64,000 nt of DNA, taken from positions 1-64,000 of the forward strand of contig JAFRAS010000002.1 of the NCBI GenBank assembly GCA_017405265.1, written 5' to 3'. A program made the translations under genes and the position numbers. Source of the stretch: Candidatus Saccharimonadota bacterium. Lineage in GTDB: Bacteria > Patescibacteriota > Saccharimonadia > Saccharimonadales > Saccharimonadaceae. Below, one piece after another: positions 8,610 through 16,776 of the stretch (position 1 is its first letter; each line of letters starts with the position of its first letter). Below the pieces are notes generated by a model, which did not search any database, was not told where the DNA came from, and saw only the letters and a list, made by a program, of their open reading frames with translations.

Positions 8610-8804
8610 TTGTTCCCTAACCTCGAATTGAACGCAGTCGAACAGGCTATACTAAAAGCCATCGAAAAAGACCTGAAAAAAGGCAACTTCAAAGACGTCG
8701 AAACCGAAATCGACCACTTAAAGCCCAGCCTCGGCTCCGATTTTGCCTACGCACTCGCAAAAATCCTCCTGTCTGCCTCATCCGCCGCTCCTAATCACAA
8801 GTAG
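8610..8804 (+). CDS. Small protein of unknown function
   Basis: This 64-residue, probably helical protein is not recognised. A TTG start at 8610 is chosen because GGAGG (8596-8600) is correctly spaced. A TATAAT-type promoter (about 8553-8560) and a leader containing a GGTC/GACC hairpin come before it, and a strong terminator follows. It is the first of three small units in this island built as promoter, leader hairpin, gene and terminator. Confidence 0.65.
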   Translation: MFPNLELNAVEQAILKAIEKDLKKGNFKDVETEIDHLKPSLGSDFAYALAKILLSASSAAPNHK

Positions 8805-8816
8805 CACCACCTCCCC

Positions 8817-8838
8817 GCGCCCTCAAAGGGCGCTTTTT
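8817..8838 (+). terminator. Rho-independent terminator
   Basis: The stem GCGCCCT/AGGGCGC with loop CAA is followed by TTTTT. It closes the 64-residue gene unit. Confidence 0.9.
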
Positions 8839-8920
8839 AAAACAGAGAAAATATGATATAATATCCCCATCCCTCACGGGAGTTCTTTTAAATCAGGATA
8901 TTTTAAAGGAGATGATACCA

Positions 8921-9508
8921 TTGCTCGACAAAAACACTGGAACTATACCTGAAAACTCCTTCACGCTGGGAGATGTGCTAAGGAGCGTTATACAAGGCAA
9001 AGCTCCCAAAAACGCCCTCTCTTGGGCCGCCGAACACGGCCACGCCGACATCGTAAAACGGCTCTTAAAACTCGGCGCAGAATACAATGAAAACAATAAC
9101 TATCCCCTGGAGCTCGCCTCGCGAAACGGCCACACCGAAATCGTGAAAATCCTCCTCAACGCCGGCGCAAAAACCAGCGACAGCAAAAACGACGAAGGCT
9201 ACAGTCTTCGCATGGCCGCTAATAACGGCCATGCGACCATTGTTAAACTCCTTCTCGAATCCGGCGCCGACCCCACCGCCGACCACTATTACGCCCTGAG
9301 ACTAGCATTGCACAAAGACCACGCGGACATCGTCGAGCTTCTCCTCGACGCCATCTCCGCCAAAAGAGCATCAAATCTCACAAAGAAAGACGAATCTATC
9401 GAAAAACCACGCGTGCATATCGGTACCATTGGACACATCGACCACAGCAAAAGAACTCTTACCGAAGCAATCAAAATAACCATGAGTAAAGGAGAGTGTC
9501 ATTCTTGA
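8921..9508 (+). CDS. Ankyrin-repeat protein with EF-Tu-like C-terminal tail
   Basis: The protein has about 195 residues. It carries about four ankyrin repeats (for example AAEHGHADIVKRLLKLGA and ASRNGHTEIVKILLNAGA), a fold for protein-protein binding. After a short charged linker, the last 35 residues hold VHIGTIGHIDHSKRTLTEAI, which closely follows the N-terminus of elongation factor Tu ([20 protein letters not shown]). The catalytic GK-T of that P-loop is changed to SK-R, so GTPase activity is unlikely. The TTG at 8921 is preferred to the ATG at 8912, because the AAGGAG site ends one base before that ATG. Its stop overlaps the next gene (TTGA). Confidence 0.8.
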   Translation: MLDKNTGTIPENSFTLGDVLRSVIQGKAPKNALSWAAEHGHADIVKRLLKLGAEYNENNNYPLELASRNGHTEIVKILLNAGAKTSDSKNDEGYSLRMAANNGHATIVKLLLESGADPTADHYYALRLALHKDHADIVELLLDAISAKRASNLTKKDESIEKPRVHIGTIGHIDHSKRTLTEAIKITMSKGECHS

Positions 9509-10005
9509 AAATAGTCCAAGCCAACCTCGACATCTGCAAATGTCTCGCCGAAGGAAAAGCCGTACACGGACGAACCGTCACTAAAGACCTTCTCTTAATT
9601 TTTCCAGAACCAGGCCACTATGGCTATTTCTTTAAAAAGAAAGATATCGCCTTCGCCATCGAAAAAGTCGAGATGAACCAAAAATCCACAATCGATTTAT
9701 CTATCATCGACCCGCGAAACGAGTTGAGGCCAACTTTCACTCTCTTCCTAACAGGTAAGCAATGCACCTCGCGAGTGTTCACCACCAAAGACGACAAAAA
9801 AATCTCTATCAACGTCAAATACCTCCGTAACATCGACCTGAATATATGTGATTTTTATCAAAATCGAGCGAACCGCCTTGCCCCAATCATCGCCGTCGAA
9901 AGAAAAACTCCAGTTATGCTTTTGATGCCAATAATACCATTGGCGACATCCGAAGAAGATGGCCTTCCAAAAACTTACATAACCGACGAATTCACCGACA
10001 ATTAG
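9505..10005 (+). CDS. Protein of unknown function coupled to the ankyrin gene
   Basis: This soluble 166-residue protein is not recognised; it has no signal peptide or membrane segment. The TTG at 9505 overlaps the upstream stop (TTGA) and lies ten bases after GGAG (9491-9494), whereas the GTG at 9496 is too close to that site. It therefore depends on translation of the ankyrin gene, and the two products probably act together. A terminator follows at 10020-10040. Confidence 0.65.
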   Translation: MKIVQANLDICKCLAEGKAVHGRTVTKDLLLIFPEPGHYGYFFKKKDIAFAIEKVEMNQKSTIDLSIIDPRNELRPTFTLFLTGKQCTSRVFTTKDDKKISINVKYLRNIDLNICDFYQNRANRLAPIIAVERKTPVMLLMPIIPLATSEEDGLPKTYITDEFTDN

Positions 10006-10019
10006 AATATCCTGACCTC

Positions 10020-10040
10020 GCGCCCCTCGGGGCGCTTTTT
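10020..10040 (+). terminator. Rho-independent terminator
   Basis: The stem GCGCCCC/GGGGCGC with loop TC is followed by TTTTT. It is preceded by AATATCCTGA (10006-10015), the exact complement of TCAGGATATT in the leader of this unit. Confidence 0.92.
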
Positions 10041-10127
10041 AATAGGGAAAAATATGATATAATATTTCTATCCCACAAGGAAGCCCTTTTTAAATCAGGA
10101 TATTTTTGACGAAAGGAAGCGATTTTA

Positions 10128-10355
10128 ATGGCTAAATTAATTATCCCCACGCCGAGAAATTGCCTTAAATGTGATGTCTTGAAGGGGTGGTATGGCACTG
10201 TGAGAAATACGACCTTCGTGCAATGCCATGCCGGAAAATGCGAAATGCCCGATCTTCCCGGAAATTACAGAAAAAGCGATATTCGCCCAGATTATTGTCC
10301 ACTAATCATCGAAGAGCCAGAAAGTAAAAAGTTTTTTGTATTTGCGCCCAGATAA
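10128..10355 (+). CDS. Small cysteine-rich protein, phage-type
   Basis: This 75-residue protein has Cys residues in NCLKC, QCHAGKC and DYCPL contexts, a likely zinc-binding cluster. The beginning KLIIPTPRNCLKC and the motif RPDYCPLI resemble small proteins common in Firmicutes phages and mobile elements, a comparison made from memory. AAAGGAAG stands before the ATG at 10128. The leader (about 10055-10127) shares 19 identical bases with the leader of the ankyrin gene. Function is unknown. Confidence 0.7.
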   Translation: MAKLIIPTPRNCLKCDVLKGWYGTVRNTTFVQCHAGKCEMPDLPGNYRKSDIRPDYCPLIIEEPESKKFFVFAPR

Positions 10356-10648
10356 ATTACATAATGATGTATATGGGGGTCACCCTTTATACATAAAGAG
10401 AATGGCTAGGAATATTGGCGACATCCCTGGTTCATTCGATTATGCGCATCATGTCTGGTACCGGCGCAGCCGGTCTGCGAAGCTACCAAGCCGACTTGAA
10501 TGTCAAATGAGCGCATAAGTAAGGCGGGCGGCGAGCCCGTTAAGTTCCCCGAGGAGACCGAGCTCCCTCGGTCTCCTCACTCATTATTAACAACTACAAC
10601 TAAAATATCCTGCCGCGCCCCATCGGGGCGCTTTTTTATACAAAAATC
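10356..10648 (+). other. Gene-free stretch with hairpin
   Basis: No convincing gene is seen. A perfect 12-bp hairpin, GAGGAGACCGAG with CTCGGTCTCCTC and loop CTCC, occupies 10551-10578 without a T-run. The stretch 10380-10545 is AT-poor with only very short frames. It may be a long 3' UTR or a decayed gene. Confidence 0.5.
10615..10637 (+). terminator. Rho-independent terminator
   Basis: The stem GCGCCCC/GGGGCGC with loop ATC is followed by TTTTTT. It is preceded by AATATCCTG (10604-10612), as in the previous unit, and lies tail to tail with the toxin gene. Confidence 0.9.
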
Positions 10649-10921
10649 TTAGAATAAATCCGAATGAGAACCAGTTCTGATTGCGCGTATCACTAATAAA
10701 TCTTTTTCGATTTTGTAAATCAGGAGCCAATCTGGCGCAATGTGACACTCACGCGTGTTTTTATAATTCCCAGATAATGCGTGGTCGCGATATTTACCAG
10801 GAAGAGGCTTCTCGGAGGCAAGGATTTTTAACACCGTTTCCATATCTTCGCGCTTGCAACCGCGTTTCAAAACGCGCTTATAATCCTGCTTAAACTTTTT
10901 TTCAAATTGAATTTTAAGCAT
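10649..10921 (-). CDS. yafQ: YafQ-type toxin (RelE superfamily mRNA interferase)
   Basis: This 90-residue protein matches the YafQ branch of RelE toxins, ribosome-dependent RNases that cut mRNA in the A site. The family's functional positions are present: the DH of KYRDHALSGN, the His and Asp of HIAPDWLLIY, and the C-terminal GSHSDLF equivalent to the catalytic GTH..LF of E. coli YafQ. The ATG at 10921 overlaps the antitoxin stop by eight bases (10914-10921), so the toxin is translated by coupling to the antitoxin. Confidence 0.9.
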   Translation of the reverse strand: MLKIQFEKKFKQDYKRVLKRGCKREDMETVLKILASEKPLPGKYRDHALSGNYKNTRECHIAPDWLLIYKIEKDLLVIRAIRTGSHSDLF

Positions 10922-11192
10922 CAAGGTATTTCATCGCTTCCTCCACCGTTTCGAAAGGACCAACGAGATTTTTTTCGCTCCTGGCTCGATTTATTGCTCG
11001 ACGAGTTTTAAGATTAGGCTCTCTGACTTTACCTACTTCAAAGGGAATTCGTTCTTCCTCGACAGAACGTTTCAAAAAAACGTTAATCGCAGTGCTCATA
11101 TCCATCCCGAGCTCATTAAAAAGAGTCTGTGCGCGTTTTTTTGTAACACTGTTTACTCTAATTGTCATCGTTGTATCATTCAAGCTTGCCAT
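10914..11192 (-). CDS. dinJ: DinJ/RelB-type antitoxin
   Basis: This 92-residue protein has the N-terminal ribbon-helix-helix signature of RelB/DinJ antitoxins (TTMTIRVNSVTKKRAQTLFN, then GMDMSTAINVFLKRSVEE) and a charged C-terminal half that would wrap the toxin. It lies upstream of the toxin and overlaps it. The ATG at 11192 is chosen because a good promoter (TTTACA, 17 bases, TACAAT) ends nine bases before it. DinJ-type antitoxins normally repress their own operon. Confidence 0.9.
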   Translation of the reverse strand: MASLNDTTMTIRVNSVTKKRAQTLFNELGMDMSTAINVFLKRSVEEERIPFEVGKVREPNLKTRRAINRARSEKNLVGPFETVEEAMKYLDA

Positions 11193-11201
11193 AATAATCA
11201 C

Positions 11202-11230
11202 ATTGTAGCACATTTTAAATACATTGTAAA
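11202..11230 (-). promoter_or_regulatory. Toxin-antitoxin promoter
   Basis: TTTACA (11225-11230) is separated by exactly 17 bases from TACAAT (11202-11207). Only nine bases separate the -10 from the antitoxin ATG, so the mRNA would have little or no leader. Confidence 0.8.
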
Positions 11231-11253
11231 GACATAAAATTCGCCTAAAAAAT

Positions 11254-11276
11254 GAAAAAAGCGCCCCAAAGGGCGC
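11254..11276 (-). terminator. Rho-independent terminator
   Basis: On the minus strand GCGCCC and GGGCGC pair around a short T loop and are followed by TTTTTT. It ends the small gene at 11289-11537. Confidence 0.9.
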
Positions 11277-11288
11277 AAAGAGGAGTTA

Positions 11289-11537
11289 TTATTCCAACAT
11301 TCCCACAATTTCCCGTTCCAGCTCTTCCACGCTGAGCCCACTATAATCGCATGTCACCCTCGAACCGTTAAACAAAACGCAACCCTCATCAGACCTGCAC
11401 CCCTTAATACTATCAAATTCACACCCTTCGCAGTCCACAGTCGTCCCCATCACAGCCCGGTAATGACTCGTCACGACCCTCCTTTTCAGCCAAAGGAATC
11501 TCTTATCAATCGCCTTGCAAAATCGCCGACGTCTCAT
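11289..11537 (-). CDS. Small basic, cysteine-rich protein
   Basis: This 82-residue protein is not recognised. It begins with a very basic stretch (MRRRRFCKAIDKRFLWLKRR) and contains several Cys in DCEGCEFDSIKGC and DEGC contexts that could bind metal. The start at 11537 is set by AAAAGGAGGGG a few bases upstream, and a TATAAT box lies at about 11571-11576. A longer in-frame extension to 11786 exists only because it runs antisense to tsaD and was rejected. Confidence 0.7.
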   Translation of the reverse strand: MRRRRFCKAIDKRFLWLKRRVVTSHYRAVMGTTVDCEGCEFDSIKGCRSDEGCVLFNGSRVTCDYSGLSVEELEREIVGMLE

Positions 11538-11633
11538 AATACCCCTCCTTTTAAGGTACAATTTTCCACTATTATACCACACCAAGATACAATCTCCTCG
11601 CTTCCCCCCTAAAAATATGTTATAATTGAGGCG

Positions 11634-12671
11634 ATGAAAATCCTTGGCCTCGAATCCTCCTGCGACGAAACCGCCGCGGCCGTCGTCGAAAACGGCACGC
11701 ACGTCCTTTCGAATGTCGTCGCCTCCCAAATCGACATCTTCGCCGAATACGGCGGCGTCATCCCCGAAATCGCCGCCCGTTCCCACCTCGAAGCCGTCCT
11801 CCCGGTTATAGACAAAGCTCTAAAAGACGCCAATGAGACCCTCGACACCATCGACGCCATCGCCGTCACCCACACTCCCGGGCTCCTGGGTTCCCTCCTC
11901 GTCGGCACTCTGACCGCCCGCACCCTCGCCCTCCTCCACGAAAAACCCCTCTACGCCGTCCACCACCTGAAGTCCCACGTTTACGCCAACTGGCTTTATA
12001 CCAAATATGATATAAAATTCCCCGTCCTCGCCCTCGTCATTTCCGGCGGCCACACCCAAATTCTCTCCATGCCTTCCCACAACTCCTTCGAAATCATCGG
12101 CACCACGAAAGACGACGCCATCGGCGAATGTTTCGACAAAGTCGCCAAAATCCTCGGTTTCCCCTATCCCGGCGGCCCCGAAATCTCGAAGCACGCTGAG
12201 AATGGCGACCCCGAAAAATACCCTCTCCCCATCCCGAAAGTCGCCGGCCTCGATTTTTCTTTCTCCGGCCTCAAAACCGCCGTGATAAGAAAAGCCCAAA
12301 GCATCGCGAACCTTCCAATTTCTTATCCATCTCATGATATAAAAAATCACCTCACCCCCGAACAAAAAAACGACCTCGCCGCCTCCTTCGAATCCACCGC
12401 CGTCAAAATCCTCCTGGAGAAGCTCGACGCCGCCCTCCCTTCTTGTCTCTACTCTTCTATCATCATTGCCGGCGGCGTCTCCGCCAACTCCCTCCTCCGA
12501 AAAACCCTCGGAAAAACTTACAAAAACCTCCCCGTTTACTTCCCCGACCCCAAATTCTCCGGCGATAACGGCGCCATGGTCGCCTCCGCCGCCTTCTTCG
12601 AAATCGAATCTGGCGTGAAACCCACCAACCCCTATTCCCTCACCATCTCCCCCCGTTCCGCCATCTCTTAA
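11634..12671 (+). CDS. tsaD: tRNA N6-adenosine threonylcarbamoyltransferase
   Basis: This 345-residue TsaD (Gcp/Kae1 family) transfers the threonylcarbamoyl group to A37 of ANN-decoding tRNAs. It has the ASKHA-fold signature: ESSCDETAAAVV at the N-terminus, the metal-binding HHLKSHVYAN region, SGGHTQIL, and the C-terminal GGVSANSLLR and DNGAMVA motifs. Length is normal. The ATG at 11634 stands seven bases after a TATAAT (11621-11626, TGTTATAAT), so the mRNA should be leaderless. The downstream gene is convergent, five bases away. Confidence 0.96.
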   Translation: MKILGLESSCDETAAAVVENGTHVLSNVVASQIDIFAEYGGVIPEIAARSHLEAVLPVIDKALKDANETLDTIDAIAVTHTPGLLGSLLVGTLTARTLALLHEKPLYAVHHLKSHVYANWLYTKYDIKFPVLALVISGGHTQILSMPSHNSFEIIGTTKDDAIGECFDKVAKILGFPYPGGPEISKHAENGDPEKYPLPIPKVAGLDFSFSGLKTAVIRKAQSIANLPISYPSHDIKNHLTPEQKNDLAASFESTAVKILLEKLDAALPSCLYSSIIIAGGVSANSLLRKTLGKTYKNLPVYFPDPKFSGDNGAMVASAAFFEIESGVKPTNPYSLTISPRSAIS

Positions 12672-12676
12672 ATCTC

Positions 12677-14263
12677 CTAATATTCGTGCCTCACCGTCCG
12701 ATACCGATACAGCTTATACCCGGTCACATCCTCCGGCAACCCCGCCTTCTTGATAATCTTGGAAATCTGTTCCTCCACCGTCTGAATCGACTCAATATTC
12801 GGCAAAAATATCGCCGACTTCCCGTCTTTCTCAATCACGAGCCCATACTCCTTCGGATTCAACTCACCAACATCCGTCACTTCCTCAAGTTCCGACAACA
12901 CATCCACCCGAAACTCGAGTGTCGAAAGTTCCTCGACTCCCACATCCTCAAATCTCGCATCCCTACTCGCCCGCGCCGCCTGCGCAATAATCTCCTGCGC
13001 AATCGACCTCCTCGCCACCCTCGTCCCCTGACACCCTCTGAGCTTCCCCGCATTATGAATTCCGACATACACCGCCCCCTTCTCATACATCTCCTTGGGC
13101 AACCCCTCCGGCACCGCCATCTCCTCCCCCGTCCGGACAAAATACTCCGTCGCCTCCCGCGCGAGCTCGACATACGGGTCCCTCCACTCCACCGCCTCCT
13201 CAAGCATCGCATACCCCGCCAGCCGGTGTTGCGCAAAATCAATCCTCATCTCCCCCTCTCTCACCACCGCCCCGAAAAACTCCCCCGGCTCATATATAAT
13301 CTCCCTCTTATCTTTCTCCGCCCTCGCCTGATACACCACCATCACCTTCGAAAGCAACTCCCTGAGCCTCTCCGCCTCCTCCCCCTCTTGTAATCCCGAA
13401 AGCCTGAGCCTCAGATACTTCACACTAACCCCGAGATACTCGAGATCACACAGCGCATTCCTTCCCCTCATCTTCTCAAAATTCTTCTCAATATTCTCCA
13501 CAAACCGATTCGAAACCCCGTTTTTTAAAAGCTCAAAATTCACATACGCCCCCCACTGCGAATCGCTCATCAACTTCTCCTCATTCATCCACGCGATAGA
13601 CCGTAGAACCGCCGAAAGATACTTCTCCTCCCCCGTCTCGTCATACATCCTAAGAAGCGCGAGATTAATCTCCCCGTCATAAATCTCGCTCTTCCCCTTT
13701 TCAGCCGGCGTGAAGTCCGCCGAAAACGTATGATAATATTCCCCACTCTCCTCCTGTGCACTCAAGAGACTCGCGGCCAGCCCCTTCGCAAGCTCCAAAT
13801 ACTCCTCCTCCGAAGTCTTCTTATAATACTCCAAAAACGCCAGCAACGCCAGCGCATTCCCCCCATATTTCCCTCCGTCCCCCTCAATAAACCTCTCCTC
13901 CCCCTTCTCCCTCACCCTCGACCGAAGATAAAAAATCGCCTGCCGAATTTTCAAAAAATCCTCTTCCCTCCCGTATTTCTCATACACATTGAGTAGCCCC
14001 CAACTCACTCCCGCGTGCCGAATTATACTATACGTCCCGTCCTCCTTCCCCGTTTCCATATCCACCCTATACCGATACTTCCCATTCTCCCGAATCTGCC
14101 CCACCGAGAACTGATATAACATCTCCGCCTCCGTCATCTGTTCCACCGGAGTTTCCGCCCCCATCCTCGTCAAAAAAATCGCTAAAAACACCACCGCAAC
14201 CACCCCCAAAATCCCCTCAATAATCCACCAATAAAAAGACCTCTTCTTTTCCTCCACTTTCAT
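12677..14263 (-). CDS. Membrane-anchored protein with alpha/alpha-barrel and AMMECR1 domain
   Basis: This 528-residue protein has three parts. An N-terminal membrane helix (WWIIEGILGVVAVVFLAIFL, residues about 12-32) is followed by a helical repeat region (about 50-350) with aromatic-rich helices resembling alpha/alpha-toroid glycosidases or epimerases. The last 150 residues are an AMMECR1 domain with its hallmark LRGCQGT and a conserved EFRVDVLSEL segment. AMMECR1 proteins often accompany MEMO and radical-SAM proteins; neither is seen here. The ATG at 14263 lies six bases after a TATAAT (14270-14275), predicting a leaderless mRNA. The exported location of an AMMECR1 domain is unusual. Confidence 0.8.
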   Translation of the reverse strand: MKVEEKKRSFYWWIIEGILGVVAVVFLAIFLTRMGAETPVEQMTEAEMLYQFSVGQIRENGKYRYRVDMETGKEDGTYSIIRHAGVSWGLLNVYEKYGREEDFLKIRQAIFYLRSRVREKGEERFIEGDGGKYGGNALALLAFLEYYKKTSEEEYLELAKGLAASLLSAQEESGEYYHTFSADFTPAEKGKSEIYDGEINLALLRMYDETGEEKYLSAVLRSIAWMNEEKLMSDSQWGAYVNFELLKNGVSNRFVENIEKNFEKMRGRNALCDLEYLGVSVKYLRLRLSGLQEGEEAERLRELLSKVMVVYQARAEKDKREIIYEPGEFFGAVVREGEMRIDFAQHRLAGYAMLEEAVEWRDPYVELAREATEYFVRTGEEMAVPEGLPKEMYEKGAVYVGIHNAGKLRGCQGTRVARRSIAQEIIAQAARASRDARFEDVGVEELSTLEFRVDVLSELEEVTDVGELNPKEYGLVIEKDGKSAIFLPNIESIQTVEEQISKIIKKAGLPEDVTGYKLYRYRTVRHEY

Positions 14264-14326
14264 ACCTTGATTATACACTATTTCCGAATTTCCGCGCCAA
14301 AAATCCCAAAAATCCGCCCCACTCTC

Positions 14327-14355
14327 TTGACAAAAATAACCATATGTGCTATAAT
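14327..14355 (+). promoter_or_regulatory. Consensus promoter, duplicated elsewhere
   Basis: TTGACA (14327-14332), 17 bases, and TATAAT (14350-14355) form a perfect sigma-70-type promoter. The 32 bases 14325-14356 are identical to 29369-29400. Confidence 0.9.
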
Positions 14356-14363
14356 TGAATATT

Positions 14364-14564
14364 ATGTCTCAAAAATCGCTTAAACCCGGCAATTCCTTTA
14401 CCCCCGACCGTTGTTGGGTTGGCGAATCCCAAAAAATCTCCTATAAAACTCGCGAAGAAGCCGAACTCGCCGCCCGCTGCGCCGAATACGACCACCACCT
14501 CCCCTCGAAACTAAAAGTCTATAAATGCGACTACGGCGACCACTACCACCTAACTTCCGCCTAA
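14364..14564 (+). CDS. Small protein of unknown function
   Basis: This 66-residue protein ends in VYKCDYGDHYHLTS, like small phage and actinobacterial proteins that end in a CxxC..HLT zinc-ribbon half, but the second Cys of the usual pair is missing. The ATG at 14364 lies eight bases after the -10 of a perfect promoter, so it should be leaderless and strongly transcribed. Function is unknown. Confidence 0.65.
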   Translation: MSQKSLKPGNSFTPDRCWVGESQKISYKTREEAELAARCAEYDHHLPSKLKVYKCDYGDHYHLTSA

Positions 14565-14603
14565 TTTTTCACCATTTCATTTTGTTCGTGCTATAATTGA
14601 ATA

Positions 14604-16769
14604 ATGAAGTTAATTGCGCGTGTTTCAATTTTCCTCACCGCTGTTCTTGTTGTTTTTTCTTATCTTTTCTTCCCTACCCCCGTCTCCGCTTCGAAACAAG
14701 AAGCTCTCGACTACATCAAAAATTCCGAAATGATAAACGAAGTTTGGGGAATCTTAAAAGGCGTTGGTTTCTCCGACAAACAAGCCGCCGCCATCATGGG
14801 CAACTGGCACGCCTACCCTTACCAACTCGAAACCGGCAACACCGCGAACAGCGAATCTTCCCTGAACCCCGTGAAACACAACAACTCCCACGCCGCCAAT
14901 TTCTCCTCCCACTGTACCTCCGGTGGCGTCACCTCAGTCTTGAACTGCGGCGAACGCAACAACCACGCCGTCGGCTTTGCTCAACTTCTTGAAGGTAGTA
15001 GACTCGGCGAACACCGTCTCATGCCGATGCTCTATATCATCGACGACTACGACCACAACCTCATCACTAAATATTTCGACCACCCCGAAACTTACAGTGT
15101 CGGGGTCAGCGGTACCGATTTCTACAACAAATTAAAAGAAGCTGGGAGCCTTGAGGATGCAAGAAACCTCTACCGCCTCGAAGCCCAATTCACCTACGAC
15201 GAAATTTATGATTATCAAAAAATCGCCAACCAAATCGCCAGTCGCACCTCCAACCGAGTCATTTCTCGCTGTGGCAATAGTGTCTTCAAGGCCAACAGCG
15301 ACAGCACCTCCGCCTACGATATGGCCTCCTCTTTTGACAAATGCTACGAAAACGGTAACCACGAAATCCCTGCCCGCTATTACGCCGCCGAACTCTACTA
15401 CGAAGCCCTAAACGGCACCTCTGGTGGCGCTCCCACGGGCGGTGGCACCACCCCCGGAACCGGCACCGGCACCACCCAAGACCCCGCAACAACGAAGTGG
15501 TTCGCCAAAAACGGCATTATCTTCTACCAGCGCTACGATTGCATCCCGAAAACCACCACCACCGGCGAAGACACCACCACCTCCGTCCTCTCTTCCTCCG
15601 AACTCTCCACGATTAACTCCCGAAAATCCCTCTACGAAACCGCCGTCGAAGGCACCTCCGTTCCTTGGGAGCTCCTCGCCGCTTACGTTTACTGGAACGA
15701 ACACTGGACCTACCAAGACACTCACTCCTGGTCCTCCTCCGACGCCACCAACCCCACCGTCCTGAAATCCTCCGCCGAACTCATTAACCAATATTTGGAA
15801 GGCACCGACGAAAACAGCATAAAACACTCCATCTTCATGTATTTCATCAACGACGTTTACGGCAACCCGACGAGCCTCAGTTTCTACACCACTCAGGCAA
15901 CGAACCTCGGCTACACCGAGATTCAAGCCAGCAACGGCGACGGCTGCCCCTTCGTCGTTAACCGCCTCGACCCCCAGCGCGACCCGTCCTCAGGTTCCTT
16001 CGTCGGCACCGACAAATGGCAATACAGTTCCAACGATTTCAGCGGCACTCCCCCCTCCCCCGGCTCCGAATACGGCGTCTTCGTCCTCTACACCGCCATC
16101 AAAAACGCCCCAGCCACTACTACCGGCTCCAGCGACGACGATTATTGCATCCGCCCCACCGGCGGCACCACCACCATTTCCGCTGGTACAATGGAACAAA
16201 TCACCATTACCACTGGTGGCACCGCCACTTCCGCTCGCGATATTCAAGGCGACTGGTACACCGTAAAAGTCGCCGCCACGGGCTACAATATGTTTACTTA
16301 CTCTGAATGGCTCATGGATCCCGCCGGTGGCAACTTAAAGCAGCCCTATACCGGAGAAGGTTCCAACCGTTGCGATCTCTACGCCTCCGCCATCCAATGT
16401 GGCATCGTGAAATCCGGTCTGAGCGCTCATCTCCGCGATACCAGCTGCAATTCCGGTTATTCTACTCGGAATGTCTCCACCGTCGCCGAAGTTCTCACTA
16501 TCTTCTACGAAGAGCTCCAAAAAGGCCACCCGATTTACACCCGCGTCTCTGCCAGTGTCGCCCTCTCGACCCGCGCCAGTGCCAACCACCGCCACTTCGT
16601 CACCGTCGTCGGCATGAAAACCACCGCCGACCCAAACAACTTAAAACCGAGCGACTTCTTGATTCAAGATAACTATGATCTAAAACACCTCGCCGACAGC
16701 GAGAGTGTTCCTGGCCGTTACCTCTACCCCGAAGGCGGCACCTATCTCGCCCGGGTCGTAAACATATAG
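14604..16769 (+). CDS. Secreted multi-domain peptidoglycan hydrolase (lysozyme plus C39-like peptidase)
   Basis: This 721-residue exported protein has a signal peptide (residues 1-30, ending PVSAS). Residues about 40-170 resemble phage tail-tip lysozymes, with AAAIMGNWH, ESSLNP and HAVGFAQL. A middle segment with SVPWELLAAYVYWNEHW (about 350-420) resembles a lytic-transglycosylase-like domain. The C-terminal 170 residues look like a C39-type cysteine peptidase: Cys in NRCDLYASA, His in HRHFVTVVG and Asp/Asn in LIQDNYD. A Gly/Thr linker (about 272-292) separates modules. The ATG is six bases after TATAAT (14592-14597). Such a protein could open host or self peptidoglycan; the membrane protein downstream is in the same operon. 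Confidence 0.82.
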   Translation: MKLIARVSIFLTAVLVVFSYLFFPTPVSASKQEALDYIKNSEMINEVWGILKGVGFSDKQAAAIMGNWHAYPYQLETGNTANSESSLNPVKHNNSHAANFSSHCTSGGVTSVLNCGERNNHAVGFAQLLEGSRLGEHRLMPMLYIIDDYDHNLITKYFDHPETYSVGVSGTDFYNKLKEAGSLEDARNLYRLEAQFTYDEIYDYQKIANQIASRTSNRVISRCGNSVFKANSDSTSAYDMASSFDKCYENGNHEIPARYYAAELYYEALNGTSGGAPTGGGTTPGTGTGTTQDPATTKWFAKNGIIFYQRYDCIPKTTTTGEDTTTSVLSSSELSTINSRKSLYETAVEGTSVPWELLAAYVYWNEHWTYQDTHSWSSSDATNPTVLKSSAELINQYLEGTDENSIKHSIFMYFINDVYGNPTSLSFYTTQATNLGYTEIQASNGDGCPFVVNRLDPQRDPSSGSFVGTDKWQYSSNDFSGTPPSPGSEYGVFVLYTAIKNAPATTTGSSDDDYCIRPTGGTTTISAGTMEQITITTGGTATSARDIQGDWYTVKVAATGYNMFTYSEWLMDPAGGNLKQPYTGEGSNRCDLYASAIQCGIVKSGLSAHLRDTSCNSGYSTRNVSTVAEVLTIFYEELQKGHPIYTRVSASVALSTRASANHRHFVTVVGMKTTADPNNLKPSDFLIQDNYDLKHLADSESVPGRYLYPEGGTYLARVVNI

Positions 16770-16776
16770 GAGAACC

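Noticed and set aside
9400-9508. Fragment of a broken tuf gene as an independent pseudogene
   Set aside because: It is in frame with the ankyrin protein, only about 30 codons long, and its start would need a separate signal that is not present.
10336-10518. 60-codon frame after the Cys-rich gene
   Set aside because: It starts inside the previous gene, has no usable ribosome site and a composition unlike a protein; a hairpin region is more likely.
11538-11786. N-terminal extension of the small Cys-rich protein
   Set aside because: The added codons run antisense to tsaD and cross a clear promoter and Shine-Dalgarno site for the start at 11537.
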